Shown: positions 1 to 10,082 of the stretch, piece after piece
Layout of the letters: every line of letters starts with the position of its first letter
Position numbering within the stretch: the stretch's first letter is position 1
Assembly: GCA_001599295.1 (NCBI GenBank)
Contig: BCGN01000001.1
Location: forward strand, 1,736,001-1,800,000
Reading direction: 5' to 3'
Length of the DNA stretch: 64,000 nt
DNA from: Sporopachydermia quercuum
Taxonomy: Eukaryota > Ascomycota > Sporopachydermiomycetes > Sporopachydermiales > Sporopachydermiaceae
Made by a program: the position numbers and the translations under genes
The notes under the pieces: model-generated
Databases searched by the model: none
Told to the model about the DNA's origin: nothing
The model's input: only the letters and a program-made list of their open reading frames with translations

Positions 1-868
1 CTTCATCTTCCTCTTCTTCATCGTAATCGCCTTCAATTGACTTCCTGATGGATAAGGTTGGCTTGACAACAGCATTGTCTAAAGTCCAAGAAGCTAAAGC
101 TTCTTCGGCGTCAATGATAACTTGTTTAGAAGCTTCATAACCATCATAAGCAGGTCTTGTTTCACCTGGAGTGACAGGGGAGTCGTCAAGTAATTCCAAA
201 AGAGCCTTACCATATCCAGCAATCAAAGCAAGCTTTTCAGTGTGCTCACGAATAGAGTCGAATTGGTAATTGAAAGCAGCCTTTAATTTTTCTCTAGTGA
301 TATTAGATAATTGGGCTTCAGCAACAAGAGATTCGGCTTCAGCTCTGACTAGCTCTTGTTCCAAAACTGTGATCTTAGGAGAATTAGGATCCTTGTACTT
401 CAGGTAAGCAATTTGGTCGGTAATCTTTTGTTTACGATCACGGGAAGGTTGAACGGATGCTTCTATGTTTCTGATAGACTTCAAAGTGATTCTGTATTGA
501 TCATACTTATCAATGAATTGATCTTCTAATTCACCGATTTCGTAGATCAAAACACCAATCTTGTCAGTGATATCAGAAACATCATCATCATTTTCTTCAC
601 CCCAGAGAGATAATTGCTTAGCAACTTCTCTTCTTTCATTAGCAACAATCTCCATAGATCTCATCACATTTTTTTCCATCTTAATTAACTGGGCCAACTT
701 CTTCGATAACTCAGGTCCAAATGAACCAGCAGCGGTCTTTCTGAAAGAATGGGCAATGCCACCCTTGCCGAAGAATCTGCTCTTGGTAGTTGATGGAGGT
801 GGTGGAGGTGCTTGCAATTGAGAAGCTGTTGGGGCTCTTGAAGAGCGTAAAGAGTATGTTCTATGCAT
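1..868 (-). CDS. PIL1: Eisosome core component Pil1/Lsp1 (C-terminus cut by window edge)
   Basis: BAR-domain protein that assembles eisosomes, the furrow-like plasma-membrane domains that organise sphingolipid signalling and transporters. Reading down from the ATG at 866-868, the protein opens with MHRTYSLRSSRAPTASQLQ and a proline run, then FFGKGGIAHSFRKTAAGSFGP, a near-identical match to the yeast Pil1/Lsp1 N-terminus as I know it. Later blocks (ENDDDVSDITDK, SVQPSRDRK, DDSPVTPGETRPAYDGYEA) are also diagnostic. 289 codons are present, and the reading runs into an acidic DEEEEDE tail at the window start, so only the end of the variable acidic C-terminus is missing. No intron is seen. Pil1 and Lsp1 are close paralogues where both exist, so the exact symbol is a best guess. 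Confidence 0.93.
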   Translation of the reverse strand, partial: MHRTYSLRSSRAPTASQLQAPPPPPSTTKSRFFGKGGIAHSFRKTAAGSFGPELSKKLAQLIKMEKNVMRSMEIVANERREVAKQLSLWGEENDDDVSDITDKIGVLIYEIGELEDQFIDKYDQYRITLKSIRNIEASVQPSRDRKQKITDQIAYLKYKDPNSPKITVLEQELVRAEAESLVAEAQLSNITREKLKAAFNYQFDSIREHTEKLALIAGYGKALLELLDDSPVTPGETRPAYDGYEASKQVIIDAEEALASWTLDNAVVKPTLSIRKSIEGDYDEEEEDE

Positions 869-997
869 TTTGTATAAAAAGTAGTTTGTTATTATTAGTA
901 GTACAATTTATAAGGGTAACAACAATCAATAAGTTACTACAGTTTGGCTCATTAATTGTTCAGTATTCCTTTCAATCAGTGTTGTTATATCAAACGT

Positions 998-1018
998 GAA
1001 GAAGAAGAAGAAGAAGAA
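998..1018. repeat. (GAA)7 microsatellite in the PIL1 promoter
   Basis: Seven uninterrupted GAA units about 130 bp upstream of the PIL1 start codon. On the transcribed strand of PIL1 this reads as a TTC pyrimidine tract. Confidence 0.9.
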
Positions 1019-1430
1019 CCTCAAGGCGGGAATTGTTTGAAGGTAACAAAAGAAGGAGAAGCCAAAGTCAATTGAATTGGCATTGGGGTATTTGCTGTTT
1101 GCATGTACGTAACCTATTTGAGTTTTCTCAATATGAAACACAACTACAAATGTGAATCTACAGTGATGAATTGGGAAGTTACGTATACAAACACAGTGAG
1201 ATTCACCTAATATGTAAGTGAATGTGAGAAAAAGTACATTNTTGGTGTCATTATGCGTCATTAATACAGGAAGAGTGCATATATGTATGGTGATGGCGAA
1301 GGTGGAAAGGATAAGAATTCAGGGATTATTGAATAAGAAATTATTTGAACCATCATATCAAATTATTTTATTACTTAATTCATATTTCATGAATTATTTT
1401 CCTTTGAAATAGTTTCATTATATCAATACT

Positions 1431-1455
1431 CAATTGCAACNNNNNGTTGCAATTG
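1431..1455. repeat. Inverted repeat flanking a 5-base N gap
   Basis: CAATTGCAAC (1431-1440) and its exact reverse complement GTTGCAATTG (1446-1455) flank five Ns. This is a hairpin-forming palindrome whose loop was not resolved. Confidence 0.85.
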
Positions 1456-3821
1456 TAAGAGATGATCCTAGTTTGATTGTGACTATTGAGTGGATGGTGA
1501 CGTGGTTGAGTTCCTTTTGGTTGGTGAAATAATGGAATGAGAGCTCATGTTCGTGATCATTTTACTGCGCACAGATAACGAGCACTCAAATCAACACTGT
1601 GAAGGGAATAATTGGTATGGGTTGCATTAAAAAAAGAAAACCCCTGTGAATTGCAAAAACGATAACTAGTAAGAATATGAGGATACAGGTTCTGATTGTC
1701 TGAACTTTCAATTTGAGCTGTAGCTATTTCTTTATCAGAATAGAAACGACGAAGGTAAATTATCAATCTTGTGAAAAATACGAATTGACCAAAAACACGA
1801 AAGTGTTCTAGTTGTTCTTTGTTTCATCCTGCAGGGAAAATTGTAACTTTATTACTACATAGTGAAGCTCATATGATACTTATGACAGTTCAGTATTCGG
1901 GCATCTATTTTGTTCTGTCATCACTGTTCTCGAATAGATAAAGAAATGTGGTTATCAAGATCTCACTCGACGTTTTGAACAATGTTTTACAATTTATATT
2001 AATGGATCTACTAAGATTTACTTTCTAACACTTTGTTAACTATTGACCGATAGGCATATCAGGCTAAAATGCACACGCCAAATGTTAAACCAACATTCTT
2101 TCATATACTTAATTTCTACTGAAATAATATGATTGGGCCACATTAATTTTGAGCTTTTGATCTCATCAATACGTCTCATATGTTTACAATTTTTGTTTCG
2201 ATCTCTATTCTCACCATCAATAACTTATTTCAATCAAATAAGGAACCATTCTTTTTCTCCTTCTCTCTTTCATTTATCTTTGCTCTCCGCATGTTATGAG
2301 TTGATTAGTACTGAAAATAGCCTTTTTAGGAAGTGAAAAGTTTAAGGTTTGATTCTTCTTATTTCCCGAATGGGACAAGAGAAAAGTGAAAATTGTTTTC
2401 GATTGCTATGGAAAATGTGTTTGGTTTAGAAGGAGATGAATCGATTACTACAGCAATCAATATATGACAGAGAAACAGATTTTCCAATGATTTTGTTAAG
2501 TAGTATGACAAATTTAATAGATTTATTGTGATCAGTATGTAGCTAGGTATTGGACGGGAGTATTCGCTAGAAATCATCATACTCGACAGGTATACTTCAA
2601 TTGACAAGTATCTTCAAGTATTATTAATACTGCTATATCAACAGTCTGCTTTCACCTATTTCAAAACCACCGATTGAAGTCCAGTCTGATATGGTGTTAT
2701 GTTTTATTCTTATCCGAGAAGCTGAAATGTATTCTCTAGTACTGCGTGTTAGTTCATCGTATTCAATTGACATCCGTCATCGTCCGTTTCCCTAAAATTA
2801 GTACAAGGACATGCATGTCTGACATCAAGAACTAATGTATACTATGACTTGTTTCGATGCTCGATCATGCAAATACAGAGATCTCGTGACAAATTCAATA
2901 ATCGTAGAAGTCTCATTACTCGAACAATTACCAAGAAATACTACGACAGTTATAATGGTTCTATGCGACCATTTTTTCTGGTTTTATACGCCAGGCAATG
3001 CACGCTCTCTCAGTTCAAAATCGGGTGACCCACCGGTATGATTCTTTCTCAGCCAAATGTGGCTTACGTATAAATCATTCGTCTTTGGTAAGGTTGTTCT
3101 GTATCGTTTATATTTGGATTGAAGCTTGATGAAAAGAAGGTTATACTTAGATCTAGATCTTTGCTCCATAATATATTAGTCGAATAGAATATGAATGAGT
3201 TTATTGGGAAGAACTTCCGCTCCAAATAATAGAAGTTCTAAATAAGAAGAAATGAGCTATAAGCTGATAGTTGAACGGTTTGAGCAAAGACTAGTTTAGC
3301 TGTATTCCATACAAAAGCGAATAAAATTAACATATTATTAACTTATTGAATTATGCTACTCAATTTTGTTTCCTAATGTCTCCTGGTCAGATAAAGAGAA
3401 TTATAAGTACTGGATTATGTAAGGAAGTTGGAGATTTTTGGTGCAAAAAAAAATTTCGTCCGTTGTTCATGAAGCACAAAGATATAGTTAAAGGTTCTCA
3501 GTCCAGATGCTAGGTATATTTGAATACCTCGCAACTACCTTTCTTCCTGGCAGGTTTTCAAACTGACGTAAACTGAGTGCTATGAATTACCTTTAAAACG
3601 TGAGAAATCAGTTACGAGTACGTGATTGACATTAATGAAACTTGTTTGATTCATGTATCTGAATATAGATAGTCCTAATATGGGATAAGTTGGCACTTGC
3701 TAGCAAACTTTTTGGCATTGTTCTGCGATATTCTCACAGTCGCAATAAGTACTCTCATAAACTAACTGGCGTATCACATCTTGTAATAATTTATATATAA
3801 ATATTAAAAATGCCCTTGATC

Positions 3822-4694
3822 TCACCGATTTGTCTCCTTCTCTTTCGTTCCCGTTCTCGTTCTATGCGATTTTCCTAAGTCATAGACATACAGGTCGACG
3901 CCATCTCCTAAAAGTTCTGTAGGATAATAATTTACATCGCTAACAATCTTTGCTTTGGATCCTACTTCAGTATCTTCATCGTCATCGAGTATCTGAATAG
4001 ACGCTTCCTCACCCTCATTTTCTTCAGATCTAATGAGAAGTCCCCCTGGAAGCTCTTGATTTGATGTGGCATCTTCTTCTTGTGGTTGAACTTTGTCCCA
4101 ATTGATTTCTTTCTTTATTATATCTTCAGAGCTATCAAAAATCTTCCAAGATTTCTCAACACCAGCTGATCTCATTCTGGACCATGCTCTGAAATCAGTT
4201 AACCATCTTTTTTTCATCACAACTTTCACCTGCCATCCTTCTATCTCAATCTTATAGATGTATCGATTACTTTCTGATAGCAAATCATCTTCAGGTACTT
4301 GGTGAAATAGCCTTACCAATGGGACTTTGATAGAATTCAATAGATTATGTACAGCTCTTTGATTTAATTTCAGTTGTGTAGGGGGTAGAATATTGATTGA
4401 AAGTTCTTTAGTAGTAGCTGGTGTATATAGATCCAGATTAATGGCAGCTGTTGTTAGTAAAGGTCGCGTGGTGAATATTCTTATTGGCAGAATTGTGTTT
4501 CCAGCTAATTGAACATAAACAAGACTAATATTTTATAGATCCTGTAGTTAGAAGCAAGTCAACAATCAATTTGAGTTTTTTATACAGGAGAGAAATCATC
4601 ACAACATGGTAAATACTTNTTTATAAGGCAGTATGCTTAATGCAAATAAATAGGTCAAAAACGGTCTTTACTTACCTTGGAGCCATACTCTCAT
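3822..4694 (-). CDS. Unrecognised two-exon protein, possible mitochondrial presequence
   Basis: I do not recognise this gene. Best model: exon 1 is 4676-4694 (ATG, MRVWLQ plus one base), the donor GTAAGT starts at 4675, the intron is 4505-4675 (171 nt, with CTAAC near 4549 and one N at 4619), and exon 2 is 3822-4504. The product is about 233 aa. The first 30 residues (AGNTILPIRIFTTRPLLTTA) are basic and hydroxylated without acids, like a mitochondrial targeting sequence. The middle has a basic patch (KVVMKKRWLTDFRAWSRMRS) and the last third is very acidic. Two further AG|CT acceptors in the same phase lie downstream, so the true exon 2 start is uncertain. A mitochondrial ribosomal or other organellar protein is possible, but nothing proves it. 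The gene sits upstream of PIL1 on the same strand, with 2.95 kb between them. Confidence 0.6.
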
Positions 4695-5319
4695 TTGCGA
4701 ATTAAATAAACAATATAGATGACATCTGGTTTTTCATTATATCTAATCGTTAGTTTAGTAATAATCACAGACTGTTATTCACTGTAATGGGAGAATCGGA
4801 TTTCAAGGAAAGCAGCATACATGATTCGGGCTCTTTGATGGGAAATATATCTCGAAATAAATGCAATAGTGCTAACTTTCTTGCATATGAAAGAAACTTA
4901 CTGAACTTGAAAATTAAAATGCTAATTAGGTAAAATCTGTGAGAAATAACATTAACTTTATTTTAAAGTAAAAAATCTTTATGGCATTTTTGTATGTTTC
5001 TCAAAATACTAAAGTAATTCATGTTTTGCACCAATAATTGAATAATTATAATATATTTTGTAGTAAGTTGGATTATCTCATATTTACGACAAGAACAACT
5101 TCAAAAGGATAATTGCTTTACTTCACGAACACTTCATCTTCGGCGCTCGGAAAAACTTCGATATAAAGTTCAAGTTAAAAAACCTTAAATTTTGATACAC
5201 ATAAACAAGCAAGTCATATAGCCATCTCCCAGTTACATGAATAGACTAAGGCGCTGGGTATTGAATGTTTACTTTTTATTTATTAACTATGTAGACCGTA
5301 ACCAATATGATAATATGAA
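4695..5319. other. Short spacer between CIT1 and the two-exon gene
   Basis: AT-rich, with no supportable reading frame. It holds the CIT1 3' end and the promoter of the minus-strand gene at 3822-4694. Confidence 0.6.
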
Positions 5320-6756
5320 CTACAAATTTTTCAAAGCTTCAAATGTAACAGATTTGGGTCTTTCAATTGGAAGACCATAAATTCTATCCCAAATTAGTTG
5401 AGTGAGAGGACCTAATGATCTTGAGACACCGAATGTAACAGTATAGTAATCAGTATTCTTGATACCAAAATGATGGAATAAAACACCAGAGGACGAATCA
5501 ACATTGGGGAAAGGATTCTTAGCCTTTCCGTGTTTTGTCAGTACACCAGGTGCAATCTTTGAAGTACGGTGAACCAATTGCCAAACTGGATCGTTGGAAA
5601 TGGTCTCGTCATTCTTAGCGAATTGCATCAAAGCATCAAACCTTGGATCAGGTTTACGTAAAACAGCGTGTCCATAACCAGGGATTACTTGACCAGATGC
5701 CAAAGTGTCATTGAGGAACTGTTCAATGTCTTTATCGACATAGTTCGCAGGAAGAGACTTTTGCATGGTAAGGATAAATCTCAAAGCTTCTTGAGCCGCT
5801 AAACCATGAAGAGGACCAGCCAGCCCCAACAAACCAGCAGAATAGGAAAGATAAGGATCCGATAATGCAGAACCAACTAAATGTGTAGCATGCGCGCTAA
5901 CGTTTCCACCTTCATGATCACCATGTAAAGCTGTGTATAATCTGAATGCATCAACAAATCCACCCTTTTCTTCGAAACCAATCATCCTAGCATAATTGTA
6001 TGATAAATCCTTGCTAGTATCAATGCCCTTAACCAATTCACTGGTTCCAGCGTAGGTGTTCTGATAAATTTTAGCAGCAATTTGAGGCAATTTGGCAATT
6101 AGATTCAATGAATCATCAAATACATATTCCCAGTACTCAGTCTTTCTGATACCTCTTTGGTAGGCTTTAGAGAATAACGAGTCCTTATTTAAGGCAGCAA
6201 CTGCAATGCTAAATTGAGTCATAGGATGCATATCTTTTGGTAAGCTGTCGAGTAACTTGATAGCATAATCAGGCAAATTACCATTCTCAGCCAAAGTCTT
6301 ACTCAAATCCTTTACCTGTTGCTCTGTTGGTGCTTTGCCAGTCAATAAGAACCAAAACATGGACTCAGGCAACATCTGTCCATTCTTTCCTTCACCTCTT
6401 GGAAGAAATGATTGACATTCCTCAATTGTCTTTCCATGGAATCTGATACCTTCATTTGCATCTAAATCTGATGATTGCCAAACTAGTGATTTCAAACCTC
6501 TCATTCCTCCAATAACACTGGCAACAGTAACATCACCGATTTTCTTATCACTCAATGTAGATTTCAGTTCTTTGAACGCTTCCAGTCTAGCTGGGATTTC
6601 ATCCTTAACAGCTTGTTTCAAAGAAGTGGAAATCAATCGAGTCCCATTCTTTGCGATTATCTATAATCGTTAGATTAGTATATTCTAGGCGATGATATTA
6701 ATAATAAAATATCTCTTGGCCATACTTACATTAGGAATAGATTTTGAAGAAAACAT
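5320..6756 (-). CDS. CIT1: Mitochondrial citrate synthase
   Basis: Condenses acetyl-CoA with oxaloacetate to citrate, the entry step of the TCA cycle in the mitochondrial matrix. Two exons: 6730-6756 (MFSSKSIPN) and 5320-6660, split by a 69-nt phase-0 intron (6661-6729; donor GTAAGT, TACTAATCTAAC branch region, TATAG acceptor). The spliced product is 455 aa, the usual length for eukaryotic type I enzymes. The N-terminus is basic and Ser/Thr-rich (MFSSKSIPNIIAKNGTRL), as expected for a matrix presequence. Catalytic blocks are present: HGDHEGGNVSAHATHLVG, LAGPLHGLA, IPGYGHAVLRKPDPRF and VDSSSGVLFHH. There is no peroxisomal SKL-like tail (it ends in KNL), so this is the mitochondrial rather than the peroxisomal isozyme. 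Confidence 0.95.
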
Positions 6757-7010
6757 TGTACAGTAATAAGAATTAAATCTCAGTATGCTAATAGTCACTT
6801 TACTTCAATTACAATGTATGATGTTATGACTACTACTGCGAGTTGATTTCTCTAACGTTTGATTTGAATTAATCTCAATGATTTACTCTCAATATAATCA
6901 TCAATATCAACGGCGGTACTTCATTTCTCTTTATATATAAATAAACCAACCTATAGCATAATCCGTCAACCGAGACGGATCATCAACAGGTGAACAAGTA
7001 AAAAATAATT

Positions 7011-7380
7011 ATGCCGATAAAGGTAATTTCAAACAATACATTAAACGAGGCCAATAGTTTTCAGCCGCTAGTATTTCACATTGAAACAAGCAACCATTAC
7101 TAGCTACTTCTCAATTGATTATTATTATCTCTTTGTTCAGTGATCACTGAATCAATCAGGTCTACCATTCCTGTTGAACATCAGTTAGCTATTGATTCTA
7201 CTTTGACTTTTATCTCACCTTTTCTTCTCTTCCAGTCTATCATCTTGTTGGTACCTGATATACTAAGCAACTGAACCCCAGTATTCTGAATTTCATAATA
7301 ATCCAATAGGTTATGCTCAGTATCAAGACCGAGACGGTGTCATATCTATTGAAAGAAATTGGCCCTTGAAGCTTAATTAG
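7011..7380 (+). CDS. Possible small spliced ORF (last exon 7282-7380)
   Basis: The stretch 7282-7380 reads as 32 protein-like codons ending in TAG (it includes GYAQYQDRDGVISIERNWP). It follows a TACTAAG branch-like site (7261-7267) and a CCCCAG acceptor, the same spacing as introns in real genes of this window. An upstream ATG at 7011 (MPIK) followed by GTAATT would join it in phase and give a 36-aa protein, but that donor is weak and the true first exon could lie elsewhere. I recognise no family. It may be chance. Confidence 0.25.
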
Positions 7381-7793
7381 CATTTGAAGTCTGGGGTAAT
7401 TATCTCCGTTCGGATCTGGTGTGGGGCAGAGCATCTGAGGGGATAATTAACTGTATAGATCAAGAGAGGAAAGGCAGGAGGGTCAGTTTCTGTTTTCACT
7501 TTGCCAGAATAAATAGGAAAGTCAAAATAATCATGCCTCAAAGGTTATGATCTAAAGCAATTTGAATCAAATTTGAATATATATGTAGCAACTTATATTT
7601 GATTGACTGGAGGATGAAACAGATCGATATTTACAATGCCAATAAGTTTAGTTATGTTAGGACATAAAAAGTTCATTGAAGAATTAAAGTTTGTTAGGTT
7701 TAACCTAATGCCGACACCCCACATTTCCACTCTAAGTGTTGAAAATTGAGCTCCGAGTCGGAAAACATAGAACAAAGATGAACGAGCATAACA

Positions 7794-7829
7794 GAGATGA
7801 GATGAGATGAGCTGAGATGAGATGAGATG
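7794..7829. repeat. GAGAT tandem array
   Basis: Seven consecutive 5-bp GAGAT units, the fourth being GAGCT, plus one extra G. A short pentanucleotide satellite in non-coding DNA. Confidence 0.9.
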
Positions 7830-8792
7830 TTGATCGTTGATGGTTATCTACCGTTCTTATGACAAAGATGGAATATACTGAGTGGAGAATGGGTACCTTA
7901 GTTTATAGCACTGATTTTACAGCGGCAAATATGATGCAAGCCAATATGAAATGCAAACCCTTGAAAAGTATAACAAAGTTGGCAATATATCAGAGAGTCT
8001 CAGTTAGAAGAGACAAAGTACTAGGTATAAGTTGGAGAGCACAATGACAATGTGGTAAAAATGCAACAAAAGAAAGTATAATGGGAAGATATTTTTATAT
8101 GCGTGGCCATGAACATATCTGAACAGTAGTAAGTTTCTAACCTGTTAAATGTTAAAAGAGCTTATGAATTTTGTTTGAAGTATTGAAAATAAAAATCCAG
8201 TTGAGAGGTATTAAATCTGTTATTCTTTTGCTTGACAGTATGAGATTGATAGAAGACGACGATTTTTTTTGTTCAATGCTTATCTTATTTTCTAGTTCGA
8301 ACTACAAAGGACGCTATTGGAAACCACCTGATATGCGTTGTAATTCAATGCCCAAAGTAAAATAAAAGCATACACGGATCGAACAATGCTTAATAGCCAA
8401 TTTAGCTGAAATCAAAATGATACTCCATTGAGGCATGGTGGAATCTGATTTACTTACGATTGATCAGCCCAAGTTATTATACAATCTTTTTACACAATAT
8501 AACTCCATAACTTTGTGCGTTTCCATCGAATCCAAATTAACAGTTTGGAATTCAATATGCTATAATTTTTAATAGGCTACAATCGAGACAAGCATTTACA
8601 ATAATGGATTTATTGATACAATATTAATAATGGTCAACTTCAGACACCTTTTAAATATAAAGGACAACACCAAATCCCTCAACCAAAAGAACAGTTCTTC
8701 TCTTCAAATCAGACTAATGCTGGTTTCTATGTTTAGTGTTTTACATTATTCTTATTATGGCTTACTCGTTAGTGCATGTTCATGAGTAGCCG

Positions 8793-8816
8793 ATCGATAC
8801 TATCGATACAATCGAT
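8793..8816. repeat. Three ATCGAT palindromes at exact 9-bp spacing
   Basis: ATCGAT occurs at 8793-8798, 8802-8807 and 8811-8816. The middle copy is TATCGATA. The regular phasing upstream of MYO2 looks like a clustered protein-binding site, but no factor is assigned. Confidence 0.6.
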
Positions 8817-8897
8817 AGCCCCGATTCCCTTATAATAATGTATGGGATTTCCTCGATTTAGCCAAACACGAACCTGTATAATTTCCCGACATGGCAA

Positions 8898-8907
8898 GTC
8901 ACATGAC
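8898..8907. promoter_or_regulatory. GTCACATGAC palindrome, Cbf1/CDEI-like
   Basis: The perfect palindrome contains GTCACATG, which fits the RTCACRTG consensus known for yeast Cbf1. It is about 1.2 kb upstream of MYO2. Function is inferred only from the motif. Confidence 0.4.
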
Positions 8908-10082
8908 ACTGACGCGCTTTTCTGAGTGGTTGCTCAAATTGGGAAGTATCTCGGGATCTCTATAATACTGATTATCTCAAGATTTATTAGGATTTGCCAT
9001 AACAACCAAGCTTAGATATTAAATTATTACCTTCTAGAAACACCATTAAATTGTCTTCAATGAAAAGTGTTTCATTGAAGTTGTCGATTACTTTTATTAT
9101 CTCGTTATCAATACCTGCGAGTTACTATGGGGACAGGTTTCAAATGGACAACCTCAAGTCAAATCAGTAATATCTTTCGTCAACCCCCCTAATTTGATTT
9201 CAGACGATATAATTGTACTACCAACTTACATTCCTTTCTTCAAATAAAGCATTCGAACAAATCTAAGGTTCCCAGTCTACTTATGCAAAATTTTTTTGCA
9301 ACTTACAGACAATCGGATCTACATTTTCCACCTGAAGACTCCACTATGTGTGCGGTATCTCCAGTCATATTCATGTAATATTTACGTACTGTTCATGCAG
9401 CTTTCATATCCATACTCATTTTCCATTATGTACATGCAAAACATAAAACATACCACCACTGGGTACATACAATTTAGTGTGACATTTGGTAGGACATGGT
9501 GCCCAAAAGATAAAGTTGTTAAGAATCTCTACTGCATGTACATGCATACAGAAAAGAATTACATTTACGTTCAACCGTGCTTACAGGACCCAAGTTCGCA
9601 GGTTCGCATTCAATTATACATTAATATTGCATGATATTGCAGTAGAAGTTGAGATCCCTCAAAACCCAAATTATCTCGCGGTTTCATCGAAATTCGCCCA
9701 TTTTTCTTCAATAAGAAATCGAGAAAAGAATCCAAACAAGTAGCGATCGAGACGAGGATCTTCATTCAACTGAGTAATCATTGACTTCTACGAACTGTCT
9801 GAAGACTTAAAAAGTGTTTTCTGGTTGTTATTCTCATTATACTGCAATTACAATCTTGAATTCATTTATTTCATTTGATGGATCAATAACTTCCGTTTGC
9901 AGACGCGTCAAACACATCTGTGAAAGAGAAGGACAAGAAATACGGGCAAGCATCAACAAGTATCAACTAGAATTACAGAACAACCTCATTGCAACAAAAC
10001 TCGAACCAGCTTTCCTTCTACGTGATTTTTTAATCAAAAGAAATTTAAGGGCCTTCTCACCAGTCAGTAACGGATCATAGTA

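Larger units (their letters stand above)
869..3821. other. Gene-free spacer upstream of PIL1
   Basis: About 2.95 kb without a supportable gene. Open frames here are at most about 110 codons, AT-rich and unlike known proteins. It holds a (GAA)7 run at 998-1018 just upstream of PIL1, an N gap at 1441-1445 inside a perfect inverted repeat, and a lone N at 1241. It probably carries the PIL1 promoter and the 3' end of the next minus-strand gene. Confidence 0.6.
6757..10082. other. Gene-poor divergent spacer between CIT1 and MYO2
   Basis: About 3.3 kb with only chance-sized open frames, apart from one possible small spliced gene (7011-7380). It also holds a GAGAT tandem array (7794-7829), a three-copy ATCGAT array (8793-8816) and the palindrome GTCACATGAC (8898-8907). 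It presumably carries both promoters. Confidence 0.6.

Noticed and set aside
9296-9743. Two overlapping frames of 85 and 112 codons upstream of MYO2
   Set aside because: AT-rich, no splice or family support and no protein-like composition.
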